From: JBALVT01 sp045110675
GTDB lineage: Bacteria > Pseudomonadota > Gammaproteobacteria > Pseudomonadales > Halieaceae
Length of the DNA: 59,021 nt
Assembly: GCA_045110675.1 (NCBI GenBank)
Contig: JBGCGJ010000062.1
Span: forward strand, 1 to 59,021
Direction of reading: 5' to 3'
In this document: one piece after another, positions 9,083-17,537 of the stretch
How the letters are laid out: the number at the start of each line of letters is the position of its first letter
Position numbering within the stretch: position 1 is the first letter of the stretch
The notes under the pieces: model-generated
The model's input: only the letters and a program-made list of their open reading frames with translations
The model's database searches: none
What the model was told of the DNA's origin: nothing
Made by a program: the position numbers and the translations under genes

Positions 9083-9763
9083 ATGACCAGAAAGCGTTTC
9101 ACCTTTACGGGCTCAGTGGCGGACGGTCCAGATATCGATCTGGTGGCAATGTCGGGGCTGAAGTTCACTGTCCAAGAGCAGGAGCGACTCTGGCGGCACA
9201 TAGACCCCAGGACTTTCCTGATTGAATACCTGAACATGGAAGAAACCATCCGTTGGACACGCGGTGAGGACGAGTCGTCTAACAATGCCGAGCTAAGTTA
9301 CAGCTATAACTCCAGGGAAGGTTTCATTTACGCACTGAGAAATGGCCTGCTGGCTTTGTTGAGAGAGAGTGAAACTATTCGCTACCGCGAAGCGCAAATG
9401 CCGAACCACAAGCTGAAACGCAACCTGCTGGCCGTTGGACATAGCTGCTTTGTCACCTACTACAGCCTGTTTGCAAATCGAAATATCAGCCGCGAAAAGG
9501 TCGTCGCAACACTCCTGAAGGAGACCGGTTACACAGAACAATCCTGCCTTTCCAGAACAGTTAAGGCCAGGCGCATCCTGGACGCGGAGCGAGGTGTGGA
9601 TGCCCTGCGCCTCATCGTGAGCTCTCCAAGCTCGCGCGTATCCTCGGAAATCCGGGAGCGAGCCGAATCTATACTCAAGGGGCAAACCAGCGTTCGTGAC
9701 CGGATTTTGACCAACATAAAGAACACCCTCACCAGAACTAAATCGGAACCAATCTCGTACTAA
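9083..9763 (+). CDS. Hypothetical protein (226 aa), not recognised
   Basis: I do not recognise a family. It is a soluble, charged protein with no signal peptide or membrane segment. The N-terminus (FTFTGSVADGPDIDLVAMSG) looks beta-rich; the rest is largely helical and rich in Arg/Lys (VKARRILDAERGVDALRL). Two cysteines are present (HSCFVTYYS and QSCLSRTV). Codon-level coding character is good and the ORF is long, so it is probably a real gene. It precedes another unknown ORF by 150 bp on the same strand. No function is proposed. Confidence 0.6.
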   Translation: MTRKRFTFTGSVADGPDIDLVAMSGLKFTVQEQERLWRHIDPRTFLIEYLNMEETIRWTRGEDESSNNAELSYSYNSREGFIYALRNGLLALLRESETIRYREAQMPNHKLKRNLLAVGHSCFVTYYSLFANRNISREKVVATLLKETGYTEQSCLSRTVKARRILDAERGVDALRLIVSSPSSRVSSEIRERAESILKGQTSVRDRILTNIKNTLTRTKSEPISY

Positions 9764-9913
9764 ATACATATTGTCGCGCTCGGTCATGCCGTCGACGCGC
9801 TCCGCCATGTGTTCTATTCCAACATTGCTCAACAATATTATCTTATAAATCGGATAGATTGGCATGCGACTACATTTTGGCCAATTGTCGGCGGTATCTA
9901 AGAGGAACGTATC

Positions 9914-10381
9914 ATGGAGCTATTGCGGAAAATAATCGCTCGAGAAAAACCTAAGGAAGACCCAGCGAGACTCACGCTGCAAAGTGCGCAGCAGGTCGTT
10001 GAAGATTACGAACGTTTTTTGAAGACCTCCCCCATGTTGCCGGGTAGGGTGTCTGATGTCAGCGAGCTGCCTCACGACAAGGAAACCCTCAAAGCTGCCA
10101 TCACCGCATGCGTCTACGTTACACGAGACCCGGTCCGGACGGAGCAGCTTAGATACAATTACCTCAATCTATCAAGCTGGCAAGAAGATGTGGGCCCGGA
10201 AGCTTTGGGGATTGATTTTAGCCAGCTGGACCTAAGCGTTGAACCAGGCGAACTGAATCAACTGCTCCAGAAGATCAGTGATGGCATGGAAAAGTGGACG
10301 CCCATTATGGAAGCAGAGCAAAAACAACTACGTTCAGAACTAAAGTCAATGGGTGCTTATCGATCACGACCTCTCATTTAA
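9914..10381 (+). CDS. Hypothetical protein (155 aa), not recognised
   Basis: A small acidic, mostly helical cytoplasmic protein with no export signal. It begins MELLRKIIAREKPKEDPARL and continues with VVEDYERFLKTSPM. The middle (LKAAITACVYVTRDPVRTEQLRY) and a Gln/Glu-rich C-terminal helix (EAEQKQLRSELKSMG) suggest a helical bundle. An AGAGGAAC ribosome-binding site lies at a suitable distance before the ATG. It lies between an unknown gene on the same strand and a convergent PilZ gene. PilZ neighbours can hint at c-di-GMP or surface functions, but nothing in this protein shows that. Confidence 0.6.
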   Translation: MELLRKIIAREKPKEDPARLTLQSAQQVVEDYERFLKTSPMLPGRVSDVSELPHDKETLKAAITACVYVTRDPVRTEQLRYNYLNLSSWQEDVGPEALGIDFSQLDLSVEPGELNQLLQKISDGMEKWTPIMEAEQKQLRSELKSMGAYRSRPLI

Positions 10382-10430
10382 AAGCACACTGCTAGAGCTG
10401 GCGTGGAAGCTCAAGAAGGCGCGCCGAATC

Positions 10431-10802
10431 TCAAGGCTGTTTGGTCAACCGATGAACCACCTTAAACCACTTCTCCATATCCTCGTGGCTGGAATCCTTT
10501 AGCGCCAATCCCACCCAGAACCCGTGTCGATTGGTAGCAGCTTTCACCCACATAGCTTCCCCGACCAGCTCCAAACTCTCTGTCCAATCATCAAGAGGCG
10601 CAGCGATATTAAGCACACTACCCGCCGCAATCGCCTCTGGAACCCATATGCGCAGACCTCCAACCGAGATATCCAGCGTTTCGCAACGAATGATTTTATT
10701 GTGTGCTTCGGAACGACTACGTCGTGATACTACCTCCACATAGATCGCTTTCTCTATATTTACCCGGTCGTGTGCCCGTCTATCCGCGTAATCACTTCTC
10801 AT
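10431..10802 (-). CDS. PilZ-domain protein (c-di-GMP binding)
   Basis: A 123-residue single-domain PilZ protein. The N-terminal RRAHDRVNI (about 8-16) provides the RxxxR part of the c-di-GMP site, and LDISVGGLRI (about 44-53) is the [D/N]xSxxG part. The beta-barrel continues through AMWVKAATNRHGFWVGLAL. Such proteins are cytoplasmic c-di-GMP receptors affecting motility, pili or polysaccharide. No partner domain is present, so the output must be through another protein. The start at 10802 (ATG) places the RxxxR motif in the usual place. Confidence 0.85.
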   Translation of the reverse strand: MRSDYADRRAHDRVNIEKAIYVEVVSRRSRSEAHNKIIRCETLDISVGGLRIWVPEAIAAGSVLNIAAPLDDWTESLELVGEAMWVKAATNRHGFWVGLALKDSSHEDMEKWFKVVHRLTKQP

Positions 10803-10861
10803 ACCGCATCAATTCACTTACAGCCCCTAGACACGAATTATAGAACGGGATATACCCGCTT

Positions 10862-10887
10862 GCGATTGTGAATATCGCACTTGTGCG
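10862..10887. repeat. Two overlapping small inverted repeats upstream of the aldo/keto reductase
   Basis: In the 221-bp gap between the divergent PilZ and aldo/keto reductase genes, GCGAT(N7)ATCGC (10862-10878) overlaps CGCAC-TT-GTGCG (10876-10887). The two hairpins share bases and exclude each other. They could be an operator or a small terminator for readthrough; no clear T-run follows. I see no other ORF in the gap. Confidence 0.35.
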
Positions 10888-11023
10888 AGACGCAAAAAAA
10901 GAGGATAGAGGGCCCCCTAGTAATTGTACTTATCCGCCTCGACTAAAAAAAACTACCAACCGCTAGAAATATATGTAACTTTGAAAGGATAACTTTCAAC
11001 GATTAATAAAATGGATAGAGAGC

Positions 11024-12040
11024 ATGAAGCATAGAAGGCTAGGAAAAAGTGGCATTGTCGTTTCCGACATCTGTATGGGAACCATGACGTTTGGAGGCCA
11101 GGCGGATGAAAAAACATCGTTCGAAATTCTGGATCGCGCTTACGATGCCGGGATCGACTTTTACGATACTGCTGAAATGTATCCGGTGCCTCCCGATCTA
11201 AAGTATGCGGGGCGAACAGAAGAAATACTGGGCCGCTGGATGAAGACCAAAGATCGAGACTCTCTGATCATAGCTAGCAAGGTCGCCGGTCCAAGCCATG
11301 TATGGATTAAAGCCGTGCAACGCGCGGGAAAGACCGGCCTGGATCGCCATCACATTGTCCGCGCTGTAGAAGCGAGCTTAAAGCGCATGCAAACGGACTA
11401 CATCGATTTGTATCAAACCCATTGGCCGGACCACGACATGCGCTACGAAGACACGATGCGAGCCTTGGACGAGCTCGTCCAGTCAGGCAAGGTTCGTATT
11501 TTAGGCTGCAGCAACGAAACCACCTGGGGACTGACAAAAAGTTTGGGGGTTTCTGAAATGCACGGATTGGCGCGCTACGAAACCATTCAAAACAACTTCA
11601 GCCTAAATAACAGGCGCTTCGAGGACGAGTTGGCTCAGGCGTGTCGACAGGAACAGGTCAGCCTCCTACCCTACTCTCCACTAGCGGGTGGTGTACTCAC
11701 TGGCAAATACAATGACGGTCAAAGACCCGAGGGCGCCCGTTTCAGCCATTACCTAAATGGCGAGAAACGTCAGCAAAAAATGGCAGTGCGCTTTGTCAAT
11801 GAACGCAGCATTGAAGCGACCAAAAGGTTTCAGGCCATAGCGGCTGAGATCAATATATCAATCACAACCATGGCAACGGCGTGGAGCAAGCAGCATGACT
11901 TTGTGGCCTCTACCATTATAGGTGCTACCACCCTAGAGCAAATGGACGATATTCTTAAAGCCGACGAACTTGTTCTGGAGGCGGAAACTTTATCCAAAAT
12001 AAACGCTGTGTCGCGAGAGATACTTTATCCGATGTTCTAG
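11024..12040 (+). CDS. Aldo/keto reductase (Tas/YghZ-like)
   Basis: A 338-residue (alpha/beta)8 barrel NADPH-dependent oxidoreductase. Motifs in order: MKHRRLGKSGIVVSDICMGTMTFG at the start; GIDFYDTAEMYPVPP (about 43-57) with the catalytic Asp and Tyr; SLIIASKV with the Lys; LYQTHWPD (about 129-136) with the His. The C-terminal STIIGATTLEQMDD binds the NADPH phosphate. These enzymes reduce aldehydes and ketones, and the closest family members are Tas-like. The physiological substrate is not predictable. It stands alone between a divergent PilZ gene and a convergent lipase gene. Confidence 0.88.
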   Translation: MKHRRLGKSGIVVSDICMGTMTFGGQADEKTSFEILDRAYDAGIDFYDTAEMYPVPPDLKYAGRTEEILGRWMKTKDRDSLIIASKVAGPSHVWIKAVQRAGKTGLDRHHIVRAVEASLKRMQTDYIDLYQTHWPDHDMRYEDTMRALDELVQSGKVRILGCSNETTWGLTKSLGVSEMHGLARYETIQNNFSLNNRRFEDELAQACRQEQVSLLPYSPLAGGVLTGKYNDGQRPEGARFSHYLNGEKRQQKMAVRFVNERSIEATKRFQAIAAEINISITTMATAWSKQHDFVASTIIGATTLEQMDDILKADELVLEAETLSKINAVSREILYPMF

Positions 12041-12063
12041 GCTTCCGCTCAACTAACGATCCA

Positions 12064-13464
12064 CTAACGATCAACACTAAGTAGCGCATGCAACAGGTTG
12101 TTCTGGAAATCCAGATTGCCCGTTAGCTGATCGTGTTTTTCGCAAAGGAAGACAGGATAGTCCACCGAGAAGTTACTGTATTCATGGCGCTCGACACTGG
12201 GGTCGAAAGTACTCCGGGCAAGTAGCGACGCTTTGGTAACGGTACCATCTCCCGGTTCTGACATTAGCAATTCATAGTCAATTCCCGCCACGGGGTGGGC
12301 AATTTCGCTGGGTTTTAAGCGCAATACAGATTCACCTTCGAAATCCTCCACCACAGCCCTGGCTGGCGTCGGCAGACAATCGCCACCGAACAAAATAAAA
12401 CGCAATTCCGACTTCGGATTCGGAACCGTCAAGGACCAACTAAAGCGACGAGCCCTCTCTATATGTTTTTCGAAGTACCGTTCCAGTAAAGCCAGATAGT
12501 TATCTGCCTCATCCGAGGATGCGAATTCCTCGCGAACCCGTTCACGGACCTCTTTACTAAAAACGGAAAATTCAAAACGGCGCCAGTACTCATCAACACT
12601 AAACTGATCACGTTTTATTGGTTTTCCCTGCAAGGTCACAAACCAATCGGTGATTGCGTGTGGGAGCAACTGGTAGGTGCTCGGAAAGGTAGCCACAACC
12701 TCAGGAGGAATCACACCCAAGCCGACAGGATAGCCTTGAATTAACGTGCGCATCGCACCCACTGACCCCAGGTTAGGAGTGCCGAGTAATATTACCCGGC
12801 GGATGTAACGCTCGCCCGCCCGCGTGACATTGAAATCGTTATCGTCCAGTACGTCTGCTTCGCCATAGCGCGCGTAGTATCGGGTAATCAGCCCACCCAT
12901 GCTGTGTGCCACGATATCAACCTTCAACGCTGGATCGGCGTAATCCTCACGGATATTGCGCAAAAACTCATCCAGTTTCCTGGCACTTTGCACATTGTCC
13001 TGACGCCAGTCATAGCTGAACACATAAAACCTTTTGTCACCGCGCTTTGCAGGCTCACCCAAATTTCCACGGGTGTATCCCCCCGGTCCTCTCAGCGTCT
13101 TAAGAATACGGCCGTAGAAGTCACGACCCGCCGCGCGCTCAGCGATTCCCGAGGTTTCAAAACCTGAGGATTGCGGATAAAGCGTGTCCGCATTGATATC
13201 CAGGCGAATTGATCGGTAATCACTAAACAGTATATTGCGAAGGGAACCAGGCCATGCCTCCTCACCGGTGCTGGTATGCACCAGGCGACTACCCAAGGTG
13301 CCGTGCACGAAAACAACCGGGGGCTGATCGGGGTTTCCAGCTTGCATGGAATATAAGCGCTCGAGACTTGGACCTGTCAAACCTCCACAACCCGCCAGCA
13401 CGAGCGCAGATAACGCGCCCGCAAAAGCCGAACTAAGACAGCGTAGGCGACCAGGGAACACCAT
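12064..13464 (-). CDS. LCAT-like alpha/beta hydrolase lipoprotein (putative lipase/acyltransferase)
   Basis: A 466-residue protein from the start at 13464. The signal peptide ends in lipobox LAGC (Cys26, Gly at +2). The mature protein has VVFVHGTLGSRL (oxyanion region) and DIVAHSMGGLITRYYARYG, with the GxSxG-type nucleophile Ser in AHSMGG; the acidic residue and His should lie in the C-terminal third (SEPGDGTVTKAS and EKHDQLTG). This pattern is typical of LCAT/PGAP1-like esterases or acyltransferases. A GTG/ATG at 13482 is also possible, but GGAGGTG sits 9 nt before the ATG at 13464. Its start overlaps the end of the SDR gene by 32 bp. It is the last gene of the minus-strand run. Confidence 0.82.
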   Translation of the reverse strand: MVFPGRLRCLSSAFAGALSALVLAGCGGLTGPSLERLYSMQAGNPDQPPVVFVHGTLGSRLVHTSTGEEAWPGSLRNILFSDYRSIRLDINADTLYPQSSGFETSGIAERAAGRDFYGRILKTLRGPGGYTRGNLGEPAKRGDKRFYVFSYDWRQDNVQSARKLDEFLRNIREDYADPALKVDIVAHSMGGLITRYYARYGEADVLDDNDFNVTRAGERYIRRVILLGTPNLGSVGAMRTLIQGYPVGLGVIPPEVVATFPSTYQLLPHAITDWFVTLQGKPIKRDQFSVDEYWRRFEFSVFSKEVRERVREEFASSDEADNYLALLERYFEKHIERARRFSWSLTVPNPKSELRFILFGGDCLPTPARAVVEDFEGESVLRLKPSEIAHPVAGIDYELLMSEPGDGTVTKASLLARSTFDPSVERHEYSNFSVDYPVFLCEKHDQLTGNLDFQNNLLHALLSVDR

Positions 13465-14224
13465 TGATATGTCCACCTCCATCTACATACAAAGTGTTCC
13501 CGGTCATATAGCGCGACATTTCACTGGCGAGAAAAACAGCGACAGGTGCAATATCTTCTTCCGGATCTCCCATGTAACCCATGGGGTTGGCCTTCTCAAT
13601 TTGCTGAGCCATTTGCGGCGCTGCTTCTTTAAAATACTGATAGGGAGTCGTGGCTGCGCCAGGACAGATAATATTCGCGGTAATACCGTCGGCAGCCCAC
13701 TCAACCGCGGCCGTGCGAGTATAGGCGCGCACCGCTTCTTTGGCACTGTTGTAGTCCGCTGTGTATTTGTGAGCATTGACGCCGTTGAGAGAACAAATAT
13801 TGATAATTCGCCCTTTGCCGCTTTCTTTCATTAGCGGATAAGCCGCGCGCATCGCTGCGGTAACGGCGAAAAATCCTGCGGTCATACTGTCGTGCAGGCG
13901 CTGATTGTCTATGGCGTCAATCTTGGCTGGGCCGTGCGCCATTGTGGGGTAGGCATTGTTGACCAAGATATCAATGGTTCCCCAGTGGTTTACCGTTTCT
14001 TCGATGGCGACTTCAACAGTCGCCAAATCCATGATGTCAGTTTTGAGGAATAAGCCTTGCCCACCCAGATCAACAAGCTCATCGGCAACCCTCTGACCGC
14101 TATCGCTATCGAACTCGGCAATAGCCACCTTCGCGCCTTCTCGGGCAAATGCTCGCGCAATCCCCTTGCCGATTCCAGCACCGGCGCCAGTCACCAACGC
14201 CACCTTGTTTTCCAACAAAGGCAC
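13433..14224 (-). CDS. Short-chain dehydrogenase/reductase (SDR), classical type
   Basis: A 263-residue classical SDR. TGAGAGIG (about 12-19) binds NAD(P), NNAYP (about 89-93) is the structural NNAG-like motif, and the catalytic residues are Ser145, Tyr158 and Lys162 (YNSAK). AEFDSDSG after strand beta-2 has an acidic residue (about Asp39), which favours NAD over NADP. The C-terminus VDGGGHINGVPW is typical. It oxidises or reduces an alcohol/ketone of unknown identity. It starts 32 bp after the acylase stop and overlaps the lipase start, so all three are probably one transcript, and it is the only clearly cytoplasmic enzyme among them. Confidence 0.88.
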   Translation of the reverse strand: MPLLENKVALVTGAGAGIGKGIARAFAREGAKVAIAEFDSDSGQRVADELVDLGGQGLFLKTDIMDLATVEVAIEETVNHWGTIDILVNNAYPTMAHGPAKIDAIDNQRLHDSMTAGFFAVTAAMRAAYPLMKESGKGRIINICSLNGVNAHKYTADYNSAKEAVRAYTRTAAVEWAADGITANIICPGAATTPYQYFKEAAPQMAQQIEKANPMGYMGDPEEDIAPVAVFLASEMSRYMTGNTLYVDGGGHINGVPWSPTLS

Positions 14225-14256
14225 TATCTACTCTCCACAGAAAACCAAGCCGGAAA

Positions 14257-16743
14257 TCACTCCTCTAACACCAGAGTTTCGCCCACTTGCTGTGCCGCTA
14301 TATCTTCTTCGCAAAATGGGAAAGGTGCCCAACGCTTATCGGAGTACAACAATGACTGGTCACCGTAGTTGTCCGAATCGGGCTGCACACTTTGCGAGTG
14401 CGTAAGAATCGCTTCAGCGATGGGGCAGTCGGTTTCATCCCAGGTCACTGTTTGAATATAGGAATTCCCCGAGCCGGGGTTTTTATATCCGCCGGTTTGC
14501 AGGCCGGCACTAATAGCGCCGAAAACGCCCATGGTGCCTGCGCCACCGTGAATCGGAACTCTTACGTTGTTTCTCTCCAGGAACTGTACTTCACCCCAGG
14601 GCGCGTCCAATGCCACCTCGGCATCCATCAAGCGCGTGTGGGCACGCAGCAGTGCCGCTATAACGATCGCTCGAATTTCAATGTCGGACATATCTATACC
14701 CGATGGTGTATTGATCGGATCAGCAGGGTCAAAATCCACCAACCAAAACGCATCACTGTCGACGACATTCTGGAAATCACTGCCCAGCACCCCGCGAATG
14801 GAACCCCAGTACTCAGTGAATACCGCAGCGCCGCGGCTGTCCAAGTCAACTTTACGGTCCCACGCGGCAAGCACCGCACAACTATCCGTCAATGCCTCGA
14901 TTTCGGCTGCAGTGGCCACTGCAGGTGGCGCTGCGACATATTCCGCGCAAATCTGTAAAGTGTCGTCCAAAGCCACTTCAGCACCATACACGCGATTCGA
15001 ATACATCAGCGTCTGCAACGTTTGCATATCAAACAGTGGGGTCTCACTTATATCATCGGTTCCGGCGAGACGATCCGCCACCATCAAGTGAGTAATTCTG
15101 GTCCTGAGAAACTGTTGCAAATTTTCGTGGCCAATCCACCCCATCACCACAGGAAATCCCGTCAGGGGATTATTCGCGTCGCTTAACCAATAACTGTTAT
15201 TGCTGTTCGCCACATAATTCTTAGTAAATATTTTCGGGCGTGCATCGTAACCAAACAACTGTGTGCCTGGGGGTGAATCGGGGTCCTCTCCCCATTCACA
15301 ATCAGATGTGCTGCCGTCGAGACCGATAATCGCATTGCTAGTACCCTCGCCCAGCAAGGACCCGAGGCCAGTCACACAGCGATCCAATTTCTCCTGTGTT
15401 ACATGTGGCACCGCAGACACCTGCCCGTAGAACACGTCACCGTGACGGTCTGCCGCAATTTCATGAAAAACAGAATTGCCGATGGCCTTCAGCGCCTCTG
15501 TATATCCAGCCATATCGACCGCCTGAGCTTTCTCAACCCATTGGCTGGCAGAGCGTGTTCCCGAGGTCAAATTGGCATCGCGAATTGAAAAAATGGAGCC
15601 ATTAAACATAGGCCAACCGGCAAGTAGTGGGTTAACACCACCGAGATCCACAATCAAACCGTAGTGCGAACTGTAAAAAGTACGTTCACGATCTTCAACC
15701 GTGCCATCTTCAAGTGTCACTTTTACGGCTACGGTTTGGGTGGTGATATCGCGGAACTCACCGTCGTACTCGTACTGCATGGGATTGTCTGGATTAAGTT
15801 TGAGCTCATAGAGAGTAAACCGGGTCGCAAAATCTACCGTATGTGTCCACGCGAGATCCTTGGTAAATCCTATCCCTATCCAAGGTAAGCCCTGCAAGGA
15901 CGCGCCCGCCACGTCGTAGACACCGGGAATGGTGAGATGTGCCTCATACCAGCGCCCACTGCCATTCCACGGTTGATGAGGATTACCGAGTAGCAGACCG
16001 CTGCCATTTTGAGTAGCTTCAGAGCCCAAAGCGATAGCATTACTTCCGACATCCGCAGGACGAAAAGCACTGCCGGCCGCCGCTAGTGCTCGCCCGGGAA
16101 AGGCCTCAACTTCCAGCCGTTCCAGTGACGCCATATTGTCACTGGAATCTGGGCCGTTTACGGCGAGTATCGCGTTGCGCACAATACTTTGGTCTGAACT
16201 TCCCCCTAGAGAAATCAGGCGCAAATACTGCAGCAAGTCGACCTCGTCAATTTCATAAACCCAGGGTTGGTTTCGACAGCCCGTTTCCCCATCGGGAAGG
16301 TTTTCTGCTCCGGTGTCGCGCAGATAGCGATTCATCCCTGCGGCATAACCCGTCATTAGATCACGGGCAAACTCCGGCGCGTCTGCAAAAAAACTCGCTC
16401 TAAATTCATCCTTTGAACCATTGAGAAAGCGGTAGAGGAGATCGCGATTAACATCTCCTCCGACAAGTTCTGCACCGCGTCCACCGGCAAGCGCAATTTC
16501 GCGCATCGTCACACAGTAATTATCCTGGGAATAAGCATAGCCATAGCCGTAGCCCAAACTACCCCAATCTTCGGCCTTGATGTGTGGTATGCCATATTCA
16601 GTGCGACGAATTTCAGAGGAAAAAGTGACCGAGGGTTCAACAGGCACTGGTGGAACTACTGTTACCGATCGTCGATCACTGGAGTCACTGCAAGCAGTGA
16701 GTGTCATAACAAGCCCCAAAAGGATGCACTTCGCTTTGTTCAT
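14257..16743 (-). CDS. Ntn-hydrolase acylase lipoprotein (penicillin/AHL acylase family)
   Basis: An 828-residue precursor of the penicillin G acylase/PvdQ family. The signal peptide ends in LTAC (Cys18), followed by the tether SDSSDRRS. The alpha-subunit part (about 40-220) contains YGIPHIKAEDW; the autoproteolytic site is DVG|SNAIALG, giving N-terminal nucleophile Ser234. Then LLGNPHQPWNGSGRWYEAHL resembles acylases of acyl-homoserine lactones and lipopeptides. These enzymes hydrolyse amide-linked acyl chains in the periplasm; lipidation would tie this one to the outer membrane. The start at 16743 has AAGGAA 8 nt upstream. Ser at +2 predicts outer-membrane sorting. The substrate is inferred only to class level. 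Confidence 0.87.
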   Translation of the reverse strand: MNKAKCILLGLVMTLTACSDSSDRRSVTVVPPVPVEPSVTFSSEIRRTEYGIPHIKAEDWGSLGYGYGYAYSQDNYCVTMREIALAGGRGAELVGGDVNRDLLYRFLNGSKDEFRASFFADAPEFARDLMTGYAAGMNRYLRDTGAENLPDGETGCRNQPWVYEIDEVDLLQYLRLISLGGSSDQSIVRNAILAVNGPDSSDNMASLERLEVEAFPGRALAAAGSAFRPADVGSNAIALGSEATQNGSGLLLGNPHQPWNGSGRWYEAHLTIPGVYDVAGASLQGLPWIGIGFTKDLAWTHTVDFATRFTLYELKLNPDNPMQYEYDGEFRDITTQTVAVKVTLEDGTVEDRERTFYSSHYGLIVDLGGVNPLLAGWPMFNGSIFSIRDANLTSGTRSASQWVEKAQAVDMAGYTEALKAIGNSVFHEIAADRHGDVFYGQVSAVPHVTQEKLDRCVTGLGSLLGEGTSNAIIGLDGSTSDCEWGEDPDSPPGTQLFGYDARPKIFTKNYVANSNNSYWLSDANNPLTGFPVVMGWIGHENLQQFLRTRITHLMVADRLAGTDDISETPLFDMQTLQTLMYSNRVYGAEVALDDTLQICAEYVAAPPAVATAAEIEALTDSCAVLAAWDRKVDLDSRGAAVFTEYWGSIRGVLGSDFQNVVDSDAFWLVDFDPADPINTPSGIDMSDIEIRAIVIAALLRAHTRLMDAEVALDAPWGEVQFLERNNVRVPIHGGAGTMGVFGAISAGLQTGGYKNPGSGNSYIQTVTWDETDCPIAEAILTHSQSVQPDSDNYGDQSLLYSDKRWAPFPFCEEDIAAQQVGETLVLEE

Positions 16744-16798
16744 ACCATCAGTTCCTTTTATCCATAGATCTGGAAACAAAATTCGACCGGATCTTGCG

Positions 16799-17374
16799 TT
16801 ACTGTGCAGGTGCAGCCATTGCTGCCTGGAGTTGTTTCAACGCCTCTACCTGCTCGGCAGAGAGCGGTACCGGATCGCAGCGAGGATCCGTGTTTTGAAT
16901 CGCTTTGATCATTACAGGTGTAAGGGGAATAGGGTCACAGCCATGCCCGGATTCACAGATCATGTCCCGACCGGGATTTGCTTTAATATGACAGGCAAAG
17001 CAGTTGCCATCGAATCGATTCACCACGTCTACAAAACCTCGCGCGCGAATTGAACTACCCTCGGCGGTCACATCCAACTCGAAGAATTCCCAATCGGAGG
17101 TCGCGGGACTAAAACCCTTGGCGCGTTTGATCATGGCCTCACCGGGTACCAACTGCACAACAGAACCCGGGGGATAAACGCCCTCACCTGCCTCCGACAC
17201 TTTAACTGTGCCCTCCAGGTTTCCCTGTAAATTATCGACAAAGAAACCACGCACCGGCGTCATATCTCGAATACATTCGAAAGTGGAACCATCAATCTCC
17301 AATTCTTCGGCAACGGCGAGTGGCGATATTAAAAACACTGCGATCAACAAAAAACGAAAACTTATTATTTTCAT
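16799..17374 (-). CDS. Periplasmic c-type heme protein with repeated CDP(I/V)PL motif
   Basis: A 191-residue secreted protein with signal peptide about 1-22 (ending AVA-EE). One c-type heme motif CFACH (Cys125, Cys128, His129) is plain, and the domain before it may be P460-like (GFVDVVNRFDGN). After it, a segment occurs twice: CDPIPLTPVMIKAIQ (146-160) and CDPVPLSAEQVEALK (166-180), a duplicated Cys-Asp-Pro-x-Pro-Leu helix unit. The start at 17374 gives the signal peptide; the frame upstream looks non-coding. It lies 55 bp upstream of the acylase gene, same strand, so electron transfer or sensing linked to this cluster is possible. The family is not firmly recognised. Confidence 0.72.
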   Translation of the reverse strand: MKIISFRFLLIAVFLISPLAVAEELEIDGSTFECIRDMTPVRGFFVDNLQGNLEGTVKVSEAGEGVYPPGSVVQLVPGEAMIKRAKGFSPATSDWEFFELDVTAEGSSIRARGFVDVVNRFDGNCFACHIKANPGRDMICESGHGCDPIPLTPVMIKAIQNTDPRCDPVPLSAEQVEALKQLQAAMAAPAQ

Positions 17375-17537
17375 AGCACTTAAACTCCGTGAATTAAGTA
17401 AACATAGACTGGGTAAAGACTGGCCCGTCGAGGTAAGCCTAGGCGCTGGCATCACAATTAGCAATTGATATCGAACTCGTCCGCCACAGGGATGGAAAGT
17501 GGATCAATGAGCAACTTTTCGTAGAGAAAGATTATCG

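Noticed and set aside
9293..9865. Minus-strand frame of 190 codons opposite the unknown plus-strand gene
   Set aside because: Weak composition, no ribosome site, and overlaps most of a better plus-strand frame. Kept as a shadow, although both proteins are unrecognised, so this is not certain.
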